A stretch of DNA of 49,621 nt. Origin: Gemmatimonas sp. Its GTDB lineage: Bacteria > Gemmatimonadota > Gemmatimonadetes > Gemmatimonadales > Gemmatimonadaceae. The notes beneath the pieces were generated by a model. It had not been told where the DNA came from, did no database searches, and saw only the letters and a program-made list of their open reading frames with translations. Below are positions 6,940 to 15,441 of this stretch, piece by piece. The stretch is from positions 1-49,621 of the forward strand of contig JAJKIV010000171.1 of the NCBI GenBank assembly GCA_021154285.1, given 5' to 3'. Position 1 is the first letter of the stretch; every line of letters starts with the position of its first letter. The position numbers and the translations under genes were made by a program.

Positions 6940-9900
6940 GCCGCCGACTCTCCCGCCGCCGTTTGAGCTGATGGCTGATGGCTGATGGCGGATGGCTCAC
7001 CACCCGATGTACCACGCACCGCGTAGTATTTCGCCTCCGGGTGGTGTACGATCATCGCCGCAGTCGACTGTTCAGGCACAAGCTGATACGCACTCGTTAG
7101 GGTCATCCCCAGCGCCTGCTCGACGGGCAGCAGCTTGAACACCTGTGCGTGATCGTCGAGATCCGGGCAGGCTCCATAGCCCCAGGAGTAGCGCTTCCCC
7201 TGCGCGCCCGAGATCCCGAGCTCGCGACGGATCCGCCGATGCATCCACTCGGCCGTTGCTTCCGCCGCTTCGACCGCGAGACCGTGCGAGTAGAACGCCT
7301 CGGTGTACTCACCCGCCTGCTGTAGCTCGTCGAATCGGCGCGCGGCCGCATCGCCAACCGTCACTACCTGCAGCGCGACAACGTCCACGTCCGATGACTG
7401 CGTCGACCGGAAATAGTCCGCGAGGCAGAGCCGATCGCGTCCTTCCTGACGCGGAAAGTGAAATCGCGCGATCTCACGAAGTGATGCGCCATCGCTCTCA
7501 TACGCCGCCGGATCGTAGACGACGAGGTCGTTCCCGTCGCTCTGCACCGGGAAGAACCCGTACACTGCCTGCGCCGCGAGCCAGCCATCACGCTTCGCTT
7601 CCGACGTTAGGCGGTCGAGCGTTGGCTTGAACTCGTTGCGAACGGTCGCCTCATACTGCTCGCCCGACCCACGGCCGCCCCACTGCAGGCGATAGAGCTC
7701 ATCGAGGTCGAGCAGCTCGAAGACTTCGTCCAGCGGGATGTCACGCACGACGCGCACGCCGAAAAACGGAGCGACGGGCAGGGCATTGTCCGCGCGGACA
7801 TCGCTGCGCTGGCCGCCCCGGTCGCCGACTGCGATGTCCTTGCCCACCGTGGTGCGCAGGAAGACGTCGTTCCGCGCGGCCTCGAGCGCCCCCGCAACGA
7901 ACTGCGAGCGACGGTCGACGTCCTGGAGTACGTCCATCGTCTCGAGCCCTTCGAACGCGTCCTTGCAGTAGAACACCCCGGGTCCGTATGGGCGCTCGCC
8001 GTCCACGAAGAGCGCCCGTCGCCCGAATCGCCGGTTGATCGCCGCGCCTCCGATCAGCACGGGGATCTGCATCCCGCGGCGATCGAGCTCCTGAACGCAG
8101 AGCGGCATCTGCTTGGATGTCGAGACGAGCAACGCGGAGAGACCGATTGCGTCGGCGCCGACCTCGATGGCCTTGTCGAGAATCGTGTTCACCGGCACCT
8201 GCTTGCCGAGGTCGAACACGGTATAGCCATTGTTGGAGAGGATGGTATTGACGAGCGACTTCCCGATGTCGTGCACGTCGCCGTACACGGTCGCGAGCAC
8301 GACCTTGCCCTTCGTGTAGCCCTCTTTGCGTTCCAGGAACTGCTCGAGGTGCTTCACGGCCTTCTTCATCACCTCGGCCGACTGCAGCACGAACGGCAGA
8401 ATGAGCTCTCCGGCTCCGAACTTGTCCCCGACCTCCTTCATGGCGGGGAGCAGCACTTCGTTCAGCACGCGAACCGGGTTTTCGCGAACGCCCGCTGCGT
8501 CGAGCGCCGCCTCGACGCCGTCCTTCTTGCGGTGCAGAACCATCCAGTGAACCCGGGCTTCCGGCATCTCGAACTGCGGACCGGATTCCGCTTCTTTCCC
8601 GCTTCCCTCCTCCTTCCCGCTTCCCTCGAAGTGCTCGATGAATTTCTGAAGGGCGTCGGGAGACTTGTTGAACACCAGGTCATCCGCCAGGCGTCGCTCA
8701 TCGTCGGGCACTTCGAAATACGGCCGAACGTGCGCTGGATTCACGATCGCCGCGTCGAGCCCCGCCTGCACGCAGTGGTGCAGGAACACCGAGTTGAGCA
8801 CCGCGCGCGCCTCGGGCGTGAGCCCGAAGCTCACGTTCGACACGCCGAGGATCGTGAACACGCCCGGGAGCTCGCGCTTGATGAGTCGGATGCCCTCGAT
8901 CGTCTCCTTGGCACTCTCGATCCACTCGGCATCGCCGGTCGCGAGCGTGAACGTCAGCGCGTCGTAGATGAGATCCGATGGCGAGAGCCCGTACTCATCG
9001 ACGACGATATCGTGAATCTTCCGCGCGACCTCGAGCTTCCGTTCGCGCGTCTTCGCCATGCCGATCTCGTCGATCGTCAGCGCGACGAGCGCGGCGCCAT
9101 GCTTCTTTGCGAGCGGCACCACGGCGTCGATGCGTTTCCGGCCGTTCTCCATGTTGATGGAGTTCACGATCGCGCGTCCCGGCACGTGCTCGAGCGCCTT
9201 CTCGATCACGGACGCTTCCGTCGAGTCGATCATGAGCGGTGTCTCGACGGTCATCGAGAGCAGCTTCACCACCTTCGACATCTGCTCGGCCTCGTCGGCG
9301 CGCTCCGTGAGCGCAACGCACACATCGAGCACGTGTGCGCCCGAGTCGACCTGCTCCCGCGCGACGTCCACGATCGATTCGTAGTCGTCGGCGAGGAGCA
9401 GCCGCTTCACCTTCCGGGATCCCTGCGAGTTGACCCGTTCCCCGACGAGCAGGGGAGGGGGATCCTGGTGAAGGGTGATGGCCCGCATCGCGCTGCTCAC
9501 GCGCGCTACGCGCGCGTGCCTCCCCGTTCCCGCCTTTGCCCGTTCCCCGTTCCCGGTTCCCGCGCCGCGAATAGCCTGAACGACGGCGGAAAGGTGCTCG
9601 GGGCGCGTTCCGCAGCATCCGCCGACAATCCTGACGCCGAATTCGTGAACGAATTCGGCCAACGCACGCGCCATGGGCTCCGGCTCGAGCGGGTACACCG
9701 CCTCCCCGACGCCCGTGTTGATCGGCAGCCCCGCGTTAGGTATCACCGAGATCGGATGCGTCGCGTGCTGCGTGAGGTAGCGCACCGGCTCGCGCATGTG
9801 CTCCGGACCCGTCGAGCAGTTGAGCCCCAGCACCTCGATGTCGAGCGCCTCGATCGTCGTCATCGCGCTCGCGATGTCGGTCCCGAGCAACATTCGGCCG

Positions 9901-10544
9901 CTCGTGTCCAGCGTCACCTGCGCCTGGACCGGAACGCGGAACTCGAGCTCCTTGAACAGTCGCTCGAACCCCGCCAGCGCCGCTTTCACCTCGAGAATGT
10001 CCTGCGACGTCTCGACGAGCAGTACATCGACGCCGCCCTCGATGAGATACTTCGCCTGCTGATAGTAGTTCTCGCTCAGCTCCTCGAACGTGATGTTCGA
10101 GAGCACGGGATCGCTGCTCGACGGCAGCATGCCGGTCGGACCGATCGATCCCGCGACAAATCGCGGTCGCTCCGGCGTCGCGAACTTGTCGCACGCGGCT
10201 CTCGCGAGCCGCGCTGCAGCGACGTTCATCTCCCGAACCTTGTCGCCCAGCCCCCACTCCTCGAGCCGCCGTGGGGTCGACTGGAACGTGCACGTCTCGA
10301 CGACGTCGCAGCCCACGGCGAGAAACGATTCGTGAATTGCCTGAATGACATCGGGGCGCGTGAGAACCAGATGGTCGTTGCACCCCTCCAGCGATTTTCC
10401 GCCGAAGTCGTCGGCCGTCAGGTTGTAGCGCTGGATATTCGTCCCCATCGCACCATCGAACACGAGGACGCCGGCGGCGAGGGCGTCGAGGTAGCCCGTA
10501 TCGCGATAGGGGAGTCGAGTGCTGCTCTTCGCTGTATCAGTCAT
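6936..10544 (-). CDS. metH: Cobalamin-dependent methionine synthase
   Basis: About 1202 residues from the ATG at 10544 (MTDTAKSSTRLPYRDTG), close to E. coli MetH (1227). Domain order: homocysteine barrel (FDGAMGTNIQ; zinc ligands GLNCSTGP and GGCCGTRPEH); pterin barrel from about 375 (VGERVNSQGSRK, PLMIDSTE, VNSINMENG); cap and B12 Rossmann domain with the cobalt-ligand motif DVHDIG near 755; AdoMet activation domain ending around KRYSWGYGACPD and PEQSTAAMIVHHPEAKYYAVRG. It transfers methyl from 5-methyl-THF via cobalamin to homocysteine. Three low-complexity linkers are repeat-derived: GTGNGERAKAGTGRHARVARV between the first two barrels, a doubled EGSGKE before the cap, and a SAISHQPSAQTA tail. 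The stop overlaps the next gene's GTG. Overlapping hairpins precede the start. Confidence 0.96.
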   Translation of the reverse strand: MTDTAKSSTRLPYRDTGYLDALAAGVLVFDGAMGTNIQRYNLTADDFGGKSLEGCNDHLVLTRPDVIQAIHESFLAVGCDVVETCTFQSTPRRLEEWGLGDKVREMNVAAARLARAACDKFATPERPRFVAGSIGPTGMLPSSSDPVLSNITFEELSENYYQQAKYLIEGGVDVLLVETSQDILEVKAALAGFERLFKELEFRVPVQAQVTLDTSGRMLLGTDIASAMTTIEALDIEVLGLNCSTGPEHMREPVRYLTQHATHPISVIPNAGLPINTGVGEAVYPLEPEPMARALAEFVHEFGVRIVGGCCGTRPEHLSAVVQAIRGAGTGNGERAKAGTGRHARVARVSSAMRAITLHQDPPPLLVGERVNSQGSRKVKRLLLADDYESIVDVAREQVDSGAHVLDVCVALTERADEAEQMSKVVKLLSMTVETPLMIDSTEASVIEKALEHVPGRAIVNSINMENGRKRIDAVVPLAKKHGAALVALTIDEIGMAKTRERKLEVARKIHDIVVDEYGLSPSDLIYDALTFTLATGDAEWIESAKETIEGIRLIKRELPGVFTILGVSNVSFGLTPEARAVLNSVFLHHCVQAGLDAAIVNPAHVRPYFEVPDDERRLADDLVFNKSPDALQKFIEHFEGSGKEEGSGKEAESGPQFEMPEARVHWMVLHRKKDGVEAALDAAGVRENPVRVLNEVLLPAMKEVGDKFGAGELILPFVLQSAEVMKKAVKHLEQFLERKEGYTKGKVVLATVYGDVHDIGKSLVNTILSNNGYTVFDLGKQVPVNTILDKAIEVGADAIGLSALLVSTSKQMPLCVQELDRRGMQIPVLIGGAAINRRFGRRALFVDGERPYGPGVFYCKDAFEGLETMDVLQDVDRRSQFVAGALEAARNDVFLRTTVGKDIAVGDRGGQRSDVRADNALPVAPFFGVRVVRDIPLDEVFELLDLDELYRLQWGGRGSGEQYEATVRNEFKPTLDRLTSEAKRDGWLAAQAVYGFFPVQSDGNDLVVYDPAAYESDGASLREIARFHFPRQEGRDRLCLADYFRSTQSSDVDVVALQVVTVGDAAARRFDELQQAGEYTEAFYSHGLAVEAAEATAEWMHRRIRRELGISGAQGKRYSWGYGACPDLDDHAQVFKLLPVEQALGMTLTSAYQLVPEQSTAAMIVHHPEAKYYAVRGTSGGEPSAISHQPSAQTAAGESAA
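6964..7000. repeat. GCTGATG-type short tandem repeat at the metH 3' end
   Basis: Three to four copies of a 7-base unit (CTGATGG, the last altered to CGGATGG) encode the SAISHQPSAQ part of the MetH C-terminal tail, after the AdoMet activation domain has ended. It adds no recognisable domain and appears to be an inserted simple repeat retained in frame up to the stop. Confidence 0.75.
8596..8627. repeat. Two direct 14-bp repeats inside metH (EGSGKE linker)
   Basis: TTCCCGCTTCCCTC occurs at 8596-8609 and again at 8614-8627, an 18-bp period that keeps frame and yields EGSGKE twice in the protein. It falls between the pterin-binding barrel and the cobalamin-binding region of MetH, near residues 639-650. 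Confidence 0.8.
9498..9565. repeat. Palindromic CACGCGCGC element plus GTTCCC run inside metH
   Basis: CACGCGCGC (9498-9506) and GCGCGCGTG (9510-9518) form a 9-bp stem with a three-base loop. They are followed by a GTTCCC/GTTCCCC run to about 9562 related to the block at 5930-6040. Together they encode the Gly/Thr/Arg-rich linker between the homocysteine and pterin barrels of MetH. Confidence 0.75.
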
Positions 10545-10561
10545 GTTCGAGGCAATGAAAA

Positions 10562-10593
10562 CGGCCCGGATGCGTGAGCGCCGGGCCGGCGCT
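10562..10593 (-). promoter_or_regulatory. Two mutually exclusive hairpins in the metH leader
   Basis: Read on the transcript (minus) strand, a 7-bp stem AGCGCCG/CGGCGCT with a three-base loop (10577-10583 with 10587-10593) shares bases with an 8-bp stem (10562-10569 with 10581-10588). Only one can form at a time. The second stem is followed on the transcript by GTTTTC, then the metH ATG about 18 bases later. The pattern resembles an attenuation or start-occluding switch. No SAM, SAH or cobalamin riboswitch core was recognised in the 205-base gap to the next gene. Confidence 0.4.
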
Positions 10594-10749
10594 TTAGCGG
10601 ATGTTTTACGTGGCCGCAAGTTGCCCTAAATCGCCACGATTCTGTTGTCTCAGTCGACTTCGTCGTACGTCGACCGGCTCTGCATACATAGCCTTCGACG
10701 ACTCGAACGGCAAGCGGAATGCCGCCTTGACAAGCGGCGCTGACCCTCG

Positions 10750-11154
10750 CTATACCGCCCGATCCTCCGGCGGCGTGTTGCGAGGCGCCCGACCTGTAGC
10801 GACCGCGCGTTCGGTAACTCGTTGCACCATCGTGATCAGGCGCTGTCGCTCCCATGGGAGGATCAGATCGGCGAGTGTCTGCCGCTGCACGCTGGCCGGC
10901 AGCGAGGGCACCGGCCCGTCGTCGTGTCGATACAACACAATGGCACACCCAGGCGGCAATCGAAGGCGGAGAAACTCGGGATCCGCGGCACAGGTTCGAT
11001 CGACCATGGTCACGAGCGGCTGAATCTCCGAGAGCACCGCCGCTGCCTCGGCCATCGAACGCACGACGTGGGCTCGATGCCCCGCCGCGGCCAGCGCCTG
11101 CGCGATGCCTTCCAGGACGCCTTCGTCCGAGCCAATTACGAGCGACGTTGTCAT
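10750..11154 (-). CDS. Response-regulator receiver-like protein, degenerate
   Basis: 134 residues. The start LVIGSDEGVLEGIAQALAAAGHRAHVV followed by a helix (SMAEAAAVL) and the strand PLVTMVDRTCA follows the alternating beta/alpha layout of CheY-like receiver domains. Asp in MVDR is the best candidate phospho-acceptor, and the first acidic site is SDE instead of a DD pair. No output domain is present. The last ~20 residues are Arg/Pro/Thr-rich and probably disordered. The ATG overlaps the stop of the DUF167 gene (ATGA). A signalling or scaffold role is possible, but divergence is large and the call rests on fold pattern alone. It lies upstream of metH, with 205 bases between this stop and the metH start. 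Confidence 0.55.
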   Translation of the reverse strand: MTTSLVIGSDEGVLEGIAQALAAAGHRAHVVRSMAEAAAVLSEIQPLVTMVDRTCAADPEFLRLRLPPGCAIVLYRHDDGPVPSLPASVQRQTLADLILPWERQRLITMVQRVTERAVATGRAPRNTPPEDRAV

Positions 11155-11465
11155 CGTTTGCCTCCCTCCACGCCTTCCTCGGCAAGCCGTTCCACGGCCG
11201 CCGTTGAAACGCCTTCGACCTCGATCATCTTCGTCCTGCTCGTCGCCCCCGTGACGATGCGAACCCCCCGCCGAGAAATCGCCAAACGATCGGCGAGGAA
11301 CGCGACAAGCGCCTGGTTTGCTGCACCGTCGACCGGTGGAGCGTGAAGCCTCACGCGCAGCGCTCCGCCCACGACACCAGTAATCTCGTCTCGCGACGCG
11401 CGCGGTTGGAGCCGGACCTGGAATCGTACTATCGTCCCGTGAGATTCCACAGCGAACTGCGTCAC
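11151..11465 (-). CDS. DUF167 / YggU family protein
   Basis: 104 residues from a GTG at 11465 that overlaps the YggT stop (GTGA). The core FQVRLQPRASRDEITG, RVRLHAPPVDGAANQALVAFLA and VRIVTGATSRTKMIEVEG matches the conserved DUF167 pattern (V-V-P-A---I-G, then L-V-V-APPV-G-AN-ALI-FLA and V-I--G--SR-K-V-I). Function of the family is unsettled. Its gene is very often next to yggT, as here, which supports both assignments. The reading frame extends upstream through yggT, but the usual family size and the overlap favour this start. Confidence 0.85.
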   Translation of the reverse strand: MTQFAVESHGTIVRFQVRLQPRASRDEITGVVGGALRVRLHAPPVDGAANQALVAFLADRLAISRRGVRIVTGATSRTKMIEVEGVSTAAVERLAEEGVEGGKR

Positions 11466-12061
11466 AGTGGCAGCGCGTTCACAACCAGGCCCGACAACAG
11501 CGTGATGATGAAGTACGCTACAAGTGGTGTCAGGTCGAGCATCCCGCCGACGGGCGGAATGAATCGTCGCAGCGGGCGCAGCAGCGGTTCGGTCAGGGTG
11601 TACGACCAGCGGACCCACCAGCTGGACCCCGACGTGCGAATCCATGACGCGATCACGCGCGCGAACAGTGCGATCTGCAGGATCCCGAAGATCCACTGAA
11701 TCACCAGCCGGAGGATCCCGCGAGATCCGGCGCCCGCCGCGAATGCTGCGGACTCGACCTGTGCCCGAATGAATCCGAGCAGCCAGATGACGACAATGCC
11801 GCCAATGACGACCGCGGCAAGTGCCCACCACGGTGCGTTCGATGGGATGCCCCCGCCTCGAACGAGTCGGCGCTCGATGGGCGCCATGAGCGGGTCGATC
11901 GATCCGCGAAAAAACCGTGCGACGCCGGAGAATGGGCTAATACGTCTCGTGCGGACCGCCCAGTCGACGACACAGATCGCCGCGGCCGCCACGGCCGATA
12001 CGAGGAACGCATAGCGCGCGACCAAGAGGATCGCATCGAGCGTGGCGATGAATGCACTCAC
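11462..12061 (-). CDS. YggT family integral membrane protein
   Basis: About 199 residues from a GTG at 12061 (MSAFIATLDAILLVARYAFLVS). Four hydrophobic segments are visible, with the YggT hallmark near the end: ASWIRTSGSSWWVRWSYTLTEPLLRPLRRFIPPVGGMLDLTPLV (given in parts: TEPLLRPLRRFIPP and GGMLDLTPLVAYFII). In other bacteria members have been linked to osmotic tolerance and, in cyanobacteria, to chloroplast-like nucleoid or photosystem assembly; the biochemical role is unknown. The N-terminal half has an additional pair of segments, so it is longer than single-repeat YggT. No good Shine-Dalgarno precedes the GTG. The frame continues upstream into the divergent rfbB promoter, so the start is uncertain. 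Confidence 0.8.
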   Translation of the reverse strand: MSAFIATLDAILLVARYAFLVSAVAAAAICVVDWAVRTRRISPFSGVARFFRGSIDPLMAPIERRLVRGGGIPSNAPWWALAAVVIGGIVVIWLLGFIRAQVESAAFAAGAGSRGILRLVIQWIFGILQIALFARVIASWIRTSGSSWWVRWSYTLTEPLLRPLRRFIPPVGGMLDLTPLVAYFIITLLSGLVVNALPL

Positions 12062-12170
12062 GCGCGAATTCTGATCGCGGGCTCCGAGAGCAGCAAGTGC
12101 GGAACACTTGTCCAACGTCGTTTTAACGCCAGCTTTGCTTGAACCGCAAACCCGATTCGATCGCTCAGTC

Positions 12171-13226
12171 ATGTACCTCGTCACCGGCGGTGCCGGCTTC
12201 ATTGGATCGGCCGTCGTCCGGATGCTCATCCGGCGCGGCGCGGCGGTCGTCAACGTCGACAAGCTGACCTACGCCGGCAACCTCGACTCGCTCAGCGAAG
12301 TCGAGGCCGACTCGCGCTACGCGTTCGAGCGGGCTGACATCGGCGACGCTGACGCCATGCGCCGGATCTTCGAGCGATATCGACCCACCGGCGTGTTCCA
12401 TCTTGCGGCCGAGTCGCACGTCGATCGATCGATCGACGCGCCGGCCGATTTCATCGCCACCAACATTGTGGGGACGTCGGTTCTGCTGGGGCAGGCGCGC
12501 CGGTACTGGACGTCGCTTCCCACGGATCGCGCACGCACGTTTCGCTTCGTGCACGTGTCCACGGACGAGGTGTACGGGTCGCTGGGTGCGCACGGCCATT
12601 TCACCGAGCACTCGCCCTATGCGCCGAGCTCTCCGTACTCGGCAAGCAAGGCCAGCGCGGACCATCTCGTGCGCGCGTGGCACCGCACCTACGGCTTCCC
12701 CACGCTCGTCACGAGCTGCTCGAACAACTACGGCCCGTATCAGTTTCTCGAGAAGCTGATTCCGCTCACGATCCTGAATGCGCTCGCGTCGCGGCCAATC
12801 GCCGTGTACGGGCGCGGAGAGAACGTTCGCGACTGGCTCCATGTGGACGATCACGCCGACGCGCTGCTGGCGGTGATGGAGCGCGGCCGGATCGGCGCGA
12901 CGTACGCAATCGGTGCGCGAGCGGAACGCCGGAACATCGATGTGGTCGAGGCGGTGTGCGGAATCCTGGATGAGCTGAGGCCTCGGAGCGGAGGATCTCG
13001 CTACCGAGAGCTCATTGAGTTCGTGGCCGACCGTCCGGGTCACGACTATCGCTACGCCATCGATCCGTCCACGATCGAGCGAGAGCTCTCGTGGCGTCCG
13101 ACCGAATTGTTCGACGCGGGTCTTCGCAAAACCGTGGCGTGGTACCTCGAGAACGAGGCCTGGCTCGACCGCGTTCGCAGCGGCGCGTACCGCGGCGAGC
13201 GCCTTGGCCTGGGCACGGGCGTATGA
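12171..13226 (+). CDS. rfbB: dTDP-glucose 4,6-dehydratase
   Basis: 351 residues from the ATG at 12171. Extended SDR: NAD-binding TGGAGFIGS near residues 5-13, [28 protein letters not shown] near 128-136 (catalytic Thr-Asp-Glu), then [14 protein letters not shown] with the Tyr-x3-Lys pair near 156-160, and [14 protein letters not shown]. It converts dTDP-glucose to dTDP-4-keto-6-deoxyglucose in the cytosol, the entry to rhamnose and other deoxysugars. An upstream in-frame start at 12108 would add 21 unsupported residues. The stop overlaps the rfbA ATG (ATGA). No rfbC or rfbD lies nearby, so the final dTDP-sugar is not defined by this window. Confidence 0.95.
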   Translation: MYLVTGGAGFIGSAVVRMLIRRGAAVVNVDKLTYAGNLDSLSEVEADSRYAFERADIGDADAMRRIFERYRPTGVFHLAAESHVDRSIDAPADFIATNIVGTSVLLGQARRYWTSLPTDRARTFRFVHVSTDEVYGSLGAHGHFTEHSPYAPSSPYSASKASADHLVRAWHRTYGFPTLVTSCSNNYGPYQFLEKLIPLTILNALASRPIAVYGRGENVRDWLHVDDHADALLAVMERGRIGATYAIGARAERRNIDVVEAVCGILDELRPRSGGSRYRELIEFVADRPGHDYRYAIDPSTIERELSWRPTELFDAGLRKTVAWYLENEAWLDRVRSGAYRGERLGLGTGV

Positions 13227-14116
13227 AGGGCATCGTCCTCGCGGGCGGCTCCGGCACGCGCCTGTACCCCATTACGCGCGCGGTGAGCAAGCAGCTGTTG
13301 CCGGTGTTCGACAAGCCGATGATCTACTACCCGCTGTCGACCCTGATGCTGGCCGGCGTCCGGGACGTGCTCATCATCTCGACACCGGACGAACTGCCGC
13401 GCTTCCAGCTGTTGCTCGGCGACGGCTCGCAGTGGGGCGTCTCGTTCAGCTACGCCGAGCAGCCGGTGCCTAACGGGTTGGCCCAGGCGTTCGTGATCGG
13501 CCGTGAGTTCGTCGGCGGCGATCGTGTCGCCCTCGTTCTCGGTGACAATCTGTTTTACGGCGGCGGCCTGGGGGCGCTTCTCCAGAAGGCAGCCGCCCGG
13601 TCGTTAGGCGCGACCGTGTTCGGCTACACCGTGAGCCATCCGCAGCGGTACGGCGTCATCGAGATCGCCCCGGATGGCCGCGCGCTCGACATTGTCGAGA
13701 AGCCGGAGCACCCGCCGTCGAACTACGCGGTCACGGGCCTGTATTTCTACGACAACGATGTGCTGTCGATCGCGGCCGGCCTCCAGCCATCGCGCCGGGG
13801 AGAGTACGAGATCACGGACGTGAACCGCGCGTACCTGCAGCGTGATCGACTGCACGTCGAGCTGCTCGGGCGCGGGATCGCGTGGCTCGACACGGGCACC
13901 CACGAGTCACTACTCGACGCGAGCAACTTCATCGCGGTGATCGAGCACCGGCAGGGACTCAAGGTCGGCTGCGTCGAGGAGGTCGCGTTTCGCGCTGGGT
14001 ACATCGACGCCGAGCAGCTACAGCGCCTCGCGACACCTCTCTCGGGGAGTGGATACGGTGAATACCTGATGCGGGTGGCGCGAGAATCGAATCCCGAGCG
14101 GCTCACGGACTACTGA
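13223..14116 (+). CDS. rfbA: Glucose-1-phosphate thymidylyltransferase
   Basis: 297 residues, starting [18 protein letters not shown], the nucleotidyltransferase signature GGSGTRL, followed by [50 protein letters not shown] and [14 protein letters not shown], all typical of RmlA. It joins glucose-1-phosphate and dTTP to make dTDP-glucose, the RfbB substrate. Length is normal for the family. The start overlaps the rfbB stop. The 3' end overlaps the convergent VanZ-type gene by seven bases, so no terminator sits between them. Two CCTAACG-type words lie in this gene, one giving Ser-Leu-Gly through a TTA codon. Confidence 0.96.
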   Translation: MKGIVLAGGSGTRLYPITRAVSKQLLPVFDKPMIYYPLSTLMLAGVRDVLIISTPDELPRFQLLLGDGSQWGVSFSYAEQPVPNGLAQAFVIGREFVGGDRVALVLGDNLFYGGGLGALLQKAAARSLGATVFGYTVSHPQRYGVIEIAPDGRALDIVEKPEHPPSNYAVTGLYFYDNDVLSIAAGLQPSRRGEYEITDVNRAYLQRDRLHVELLGRGIAWLDTGTHESLLDASNFIAVIEHRQGLKVGCVEEVAFRAGYIDAEQLQRLATPLSGSGYGEYLMRVARESNPERLTDY

Positions 14117-15441
14117 ACCGCATCGGAGACGGCGGCGACGCTCGCGCCGCCGCGTCGGACGAGAAAGCGGGCGCCGCGCGCCTTCCAGAGCCATGCCGCG
14201 CCCGATCCGGCGACCGCGCCCGCCGCTGCACTCGCCCACTCCCACCATGCCGCCGGCGCCGTCCCGGCGAGCATCGGCACGATCGTCAGCCCGACGAGAA
14301 AGGCGATTGCGAGCGCTCCGAGAGCCACGAACGGCCCGCGGGGCCAACCACGTGCTGTCGCCCCGGCCCCGGTTTGTTCTTCCATACCACAGCCGATCCA
14401 GTAACCAGCCGGGAACGCGAGCGCCATCAGCCAGATGGCCCCGAACCAGAGGAACCGAGGCAACGCGAGCGCGAACGGGTCGAGAAGCCGCCAGCCGAGG
14501 GATGGTGATAGTCGCAGTGCTTCCTGACGGTCTTCAGTGGCGGCCACGAGCGAACTGCCCTCGCGAGCGCAGGTGAACCGGACGCGTGTCGGCGACACAC
14601 CCTCGGGCCCGAGCGCGTCCGGCAGCGCCACCCGTGGTGACCGAAAGCGAAAATCGGCCGAGCGCGTCTTCTCTTCGCACGTGAGATCCCATCCGTGCTG
14701 CTCGATCGAAACGAGCACGGTGAACTCCTCGGCGATCCGCGCGATGACCGAGCGCCGCCTTCGAATCCCTTTAGTCTCGAACGAGACGGTGGCGTGCCAT
14801 CCGGGCCTCGCGAGCTTGCGATCGAGGCCGAGCGATCTGGGCGGGAAGAAGGCCGGCGAAAGGTCGATGCCATCCAGCTTGAAGTCGAGCACTCGGCCGG
14901 CGAAGGGCTCGAACGATTCGCGTTCGGGAGTCCACTGTATCCAGAGGCTCCACGGGATTCTCGCCGGACGAAGTCCGAGACTCGTGAGCGTCGTGACAAG
15001 GAGGAACGCCGCCGCGCCGACGGCTGCGAGCACCGTCGCTTCGCGCCCGCGTGGTCGAAGGAGAATCGCCCGCCGCACCGCCAGCTCCACGCCCAGCAGA
15101 CCACCTAACGAATTGGCGAGCAGGTCGCTGAGTGACGAATCCCGGCCCGGAACGATCCGCACCTGCATCGACTCGATGAACGTCGTCACTGCCACGCACG
15201 CGAGCACGCTGCGCCAGCGGTGGCCGGACGCCAGGGCGAACGCGAAGCCAAGCGGCAGAAACAGCACGATGTTGTTCAGCACGTCGAGTCCGCCGAACTC
15301 ACCGCAGGGGATGCACCAGAAGCTGGACGACGACGTGTCGCTGGATGGCGTGAGCGTCGCGAGGAAAACCACCGCGAGCACCAACGCCGAGAGAACGATC
15401 CCTACGCGTCGTGCGCCTGGTTGGCCCCTAGCGCCAAGCAT
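14110..15441 (-). CDS. VanZ-family membrane protein with extracytoplasmic domain
   Basis: 443 residues. The N-terminal part fits VanZ-like membrane proteins: a first helix, then [62 protein letters not shown] soluble stretch of about 170 residues follows (roughly 150-320; FDLK-, [38 protein letters not shown]). It may be a concanavalin-like beta-sandwich; that is a guess from the beta-rich pattern. Two or three further helices complete the protein. VanZ homologues occur often in polysaccharide clusters, but their role is not established. The start overlaps the upstream GT-C gene by 14 bases; the 3' end overlaps rfbA. Confidence 0.75.
   Translation of the reverse strand: MLGARGQPGARRVGIVLSALVLAVVFLATLTPSSDTSSSSFWCIPCGEFGGLDVLNNIVLFLPLGFAFALASGHRWRSVLACVAVTTFIESMQVRIVPGRDSSLSDLLANSLGGLLGVELAVRRAILLRPRGREATVLAAVGAAAFLLVTTLTSLGLRPARIPWSLWIQWTPERESFEPFAGRVLDFKLDGIDLSPAFFPPRSLGLDRKLARPGWHATVSFETKGIRRRRSVIARIAEEFTVLVSIEQHGWDLTCEEKTRSADFRFRSPRVALPDALGPEGVSPTRVRFTCAREGSSLVAATEDRQEALRLSPSLGWRLLDPFALALPRFLWFGAIWLMALAFPAGYWIGCGMEEQTGAGATARGWPRGPFVALGALAIAFLVGLTIVPMLAGTAPAAWWEWASAAAGAVAGSGAAWLWKARGARFLVRRGGASVAAVSDAVQ

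Noticed and set aside
8271-10577. 768-residue open frame on the plus strand opposite metH
   Set aside because: Antisense to a gene with all MetH motifs; its protein is Arg/His/Asp/Glu-rich with no domain, the usual mirror effect of codon bias in G+C-rich DNA.
10545-10749. SAM, SAH or cobalamin riboswitch before metH
   Set aside because: The GAGGAGCGCTGC part of SAH elements and the B12-box were not found; only simple competing hairpins are visible.
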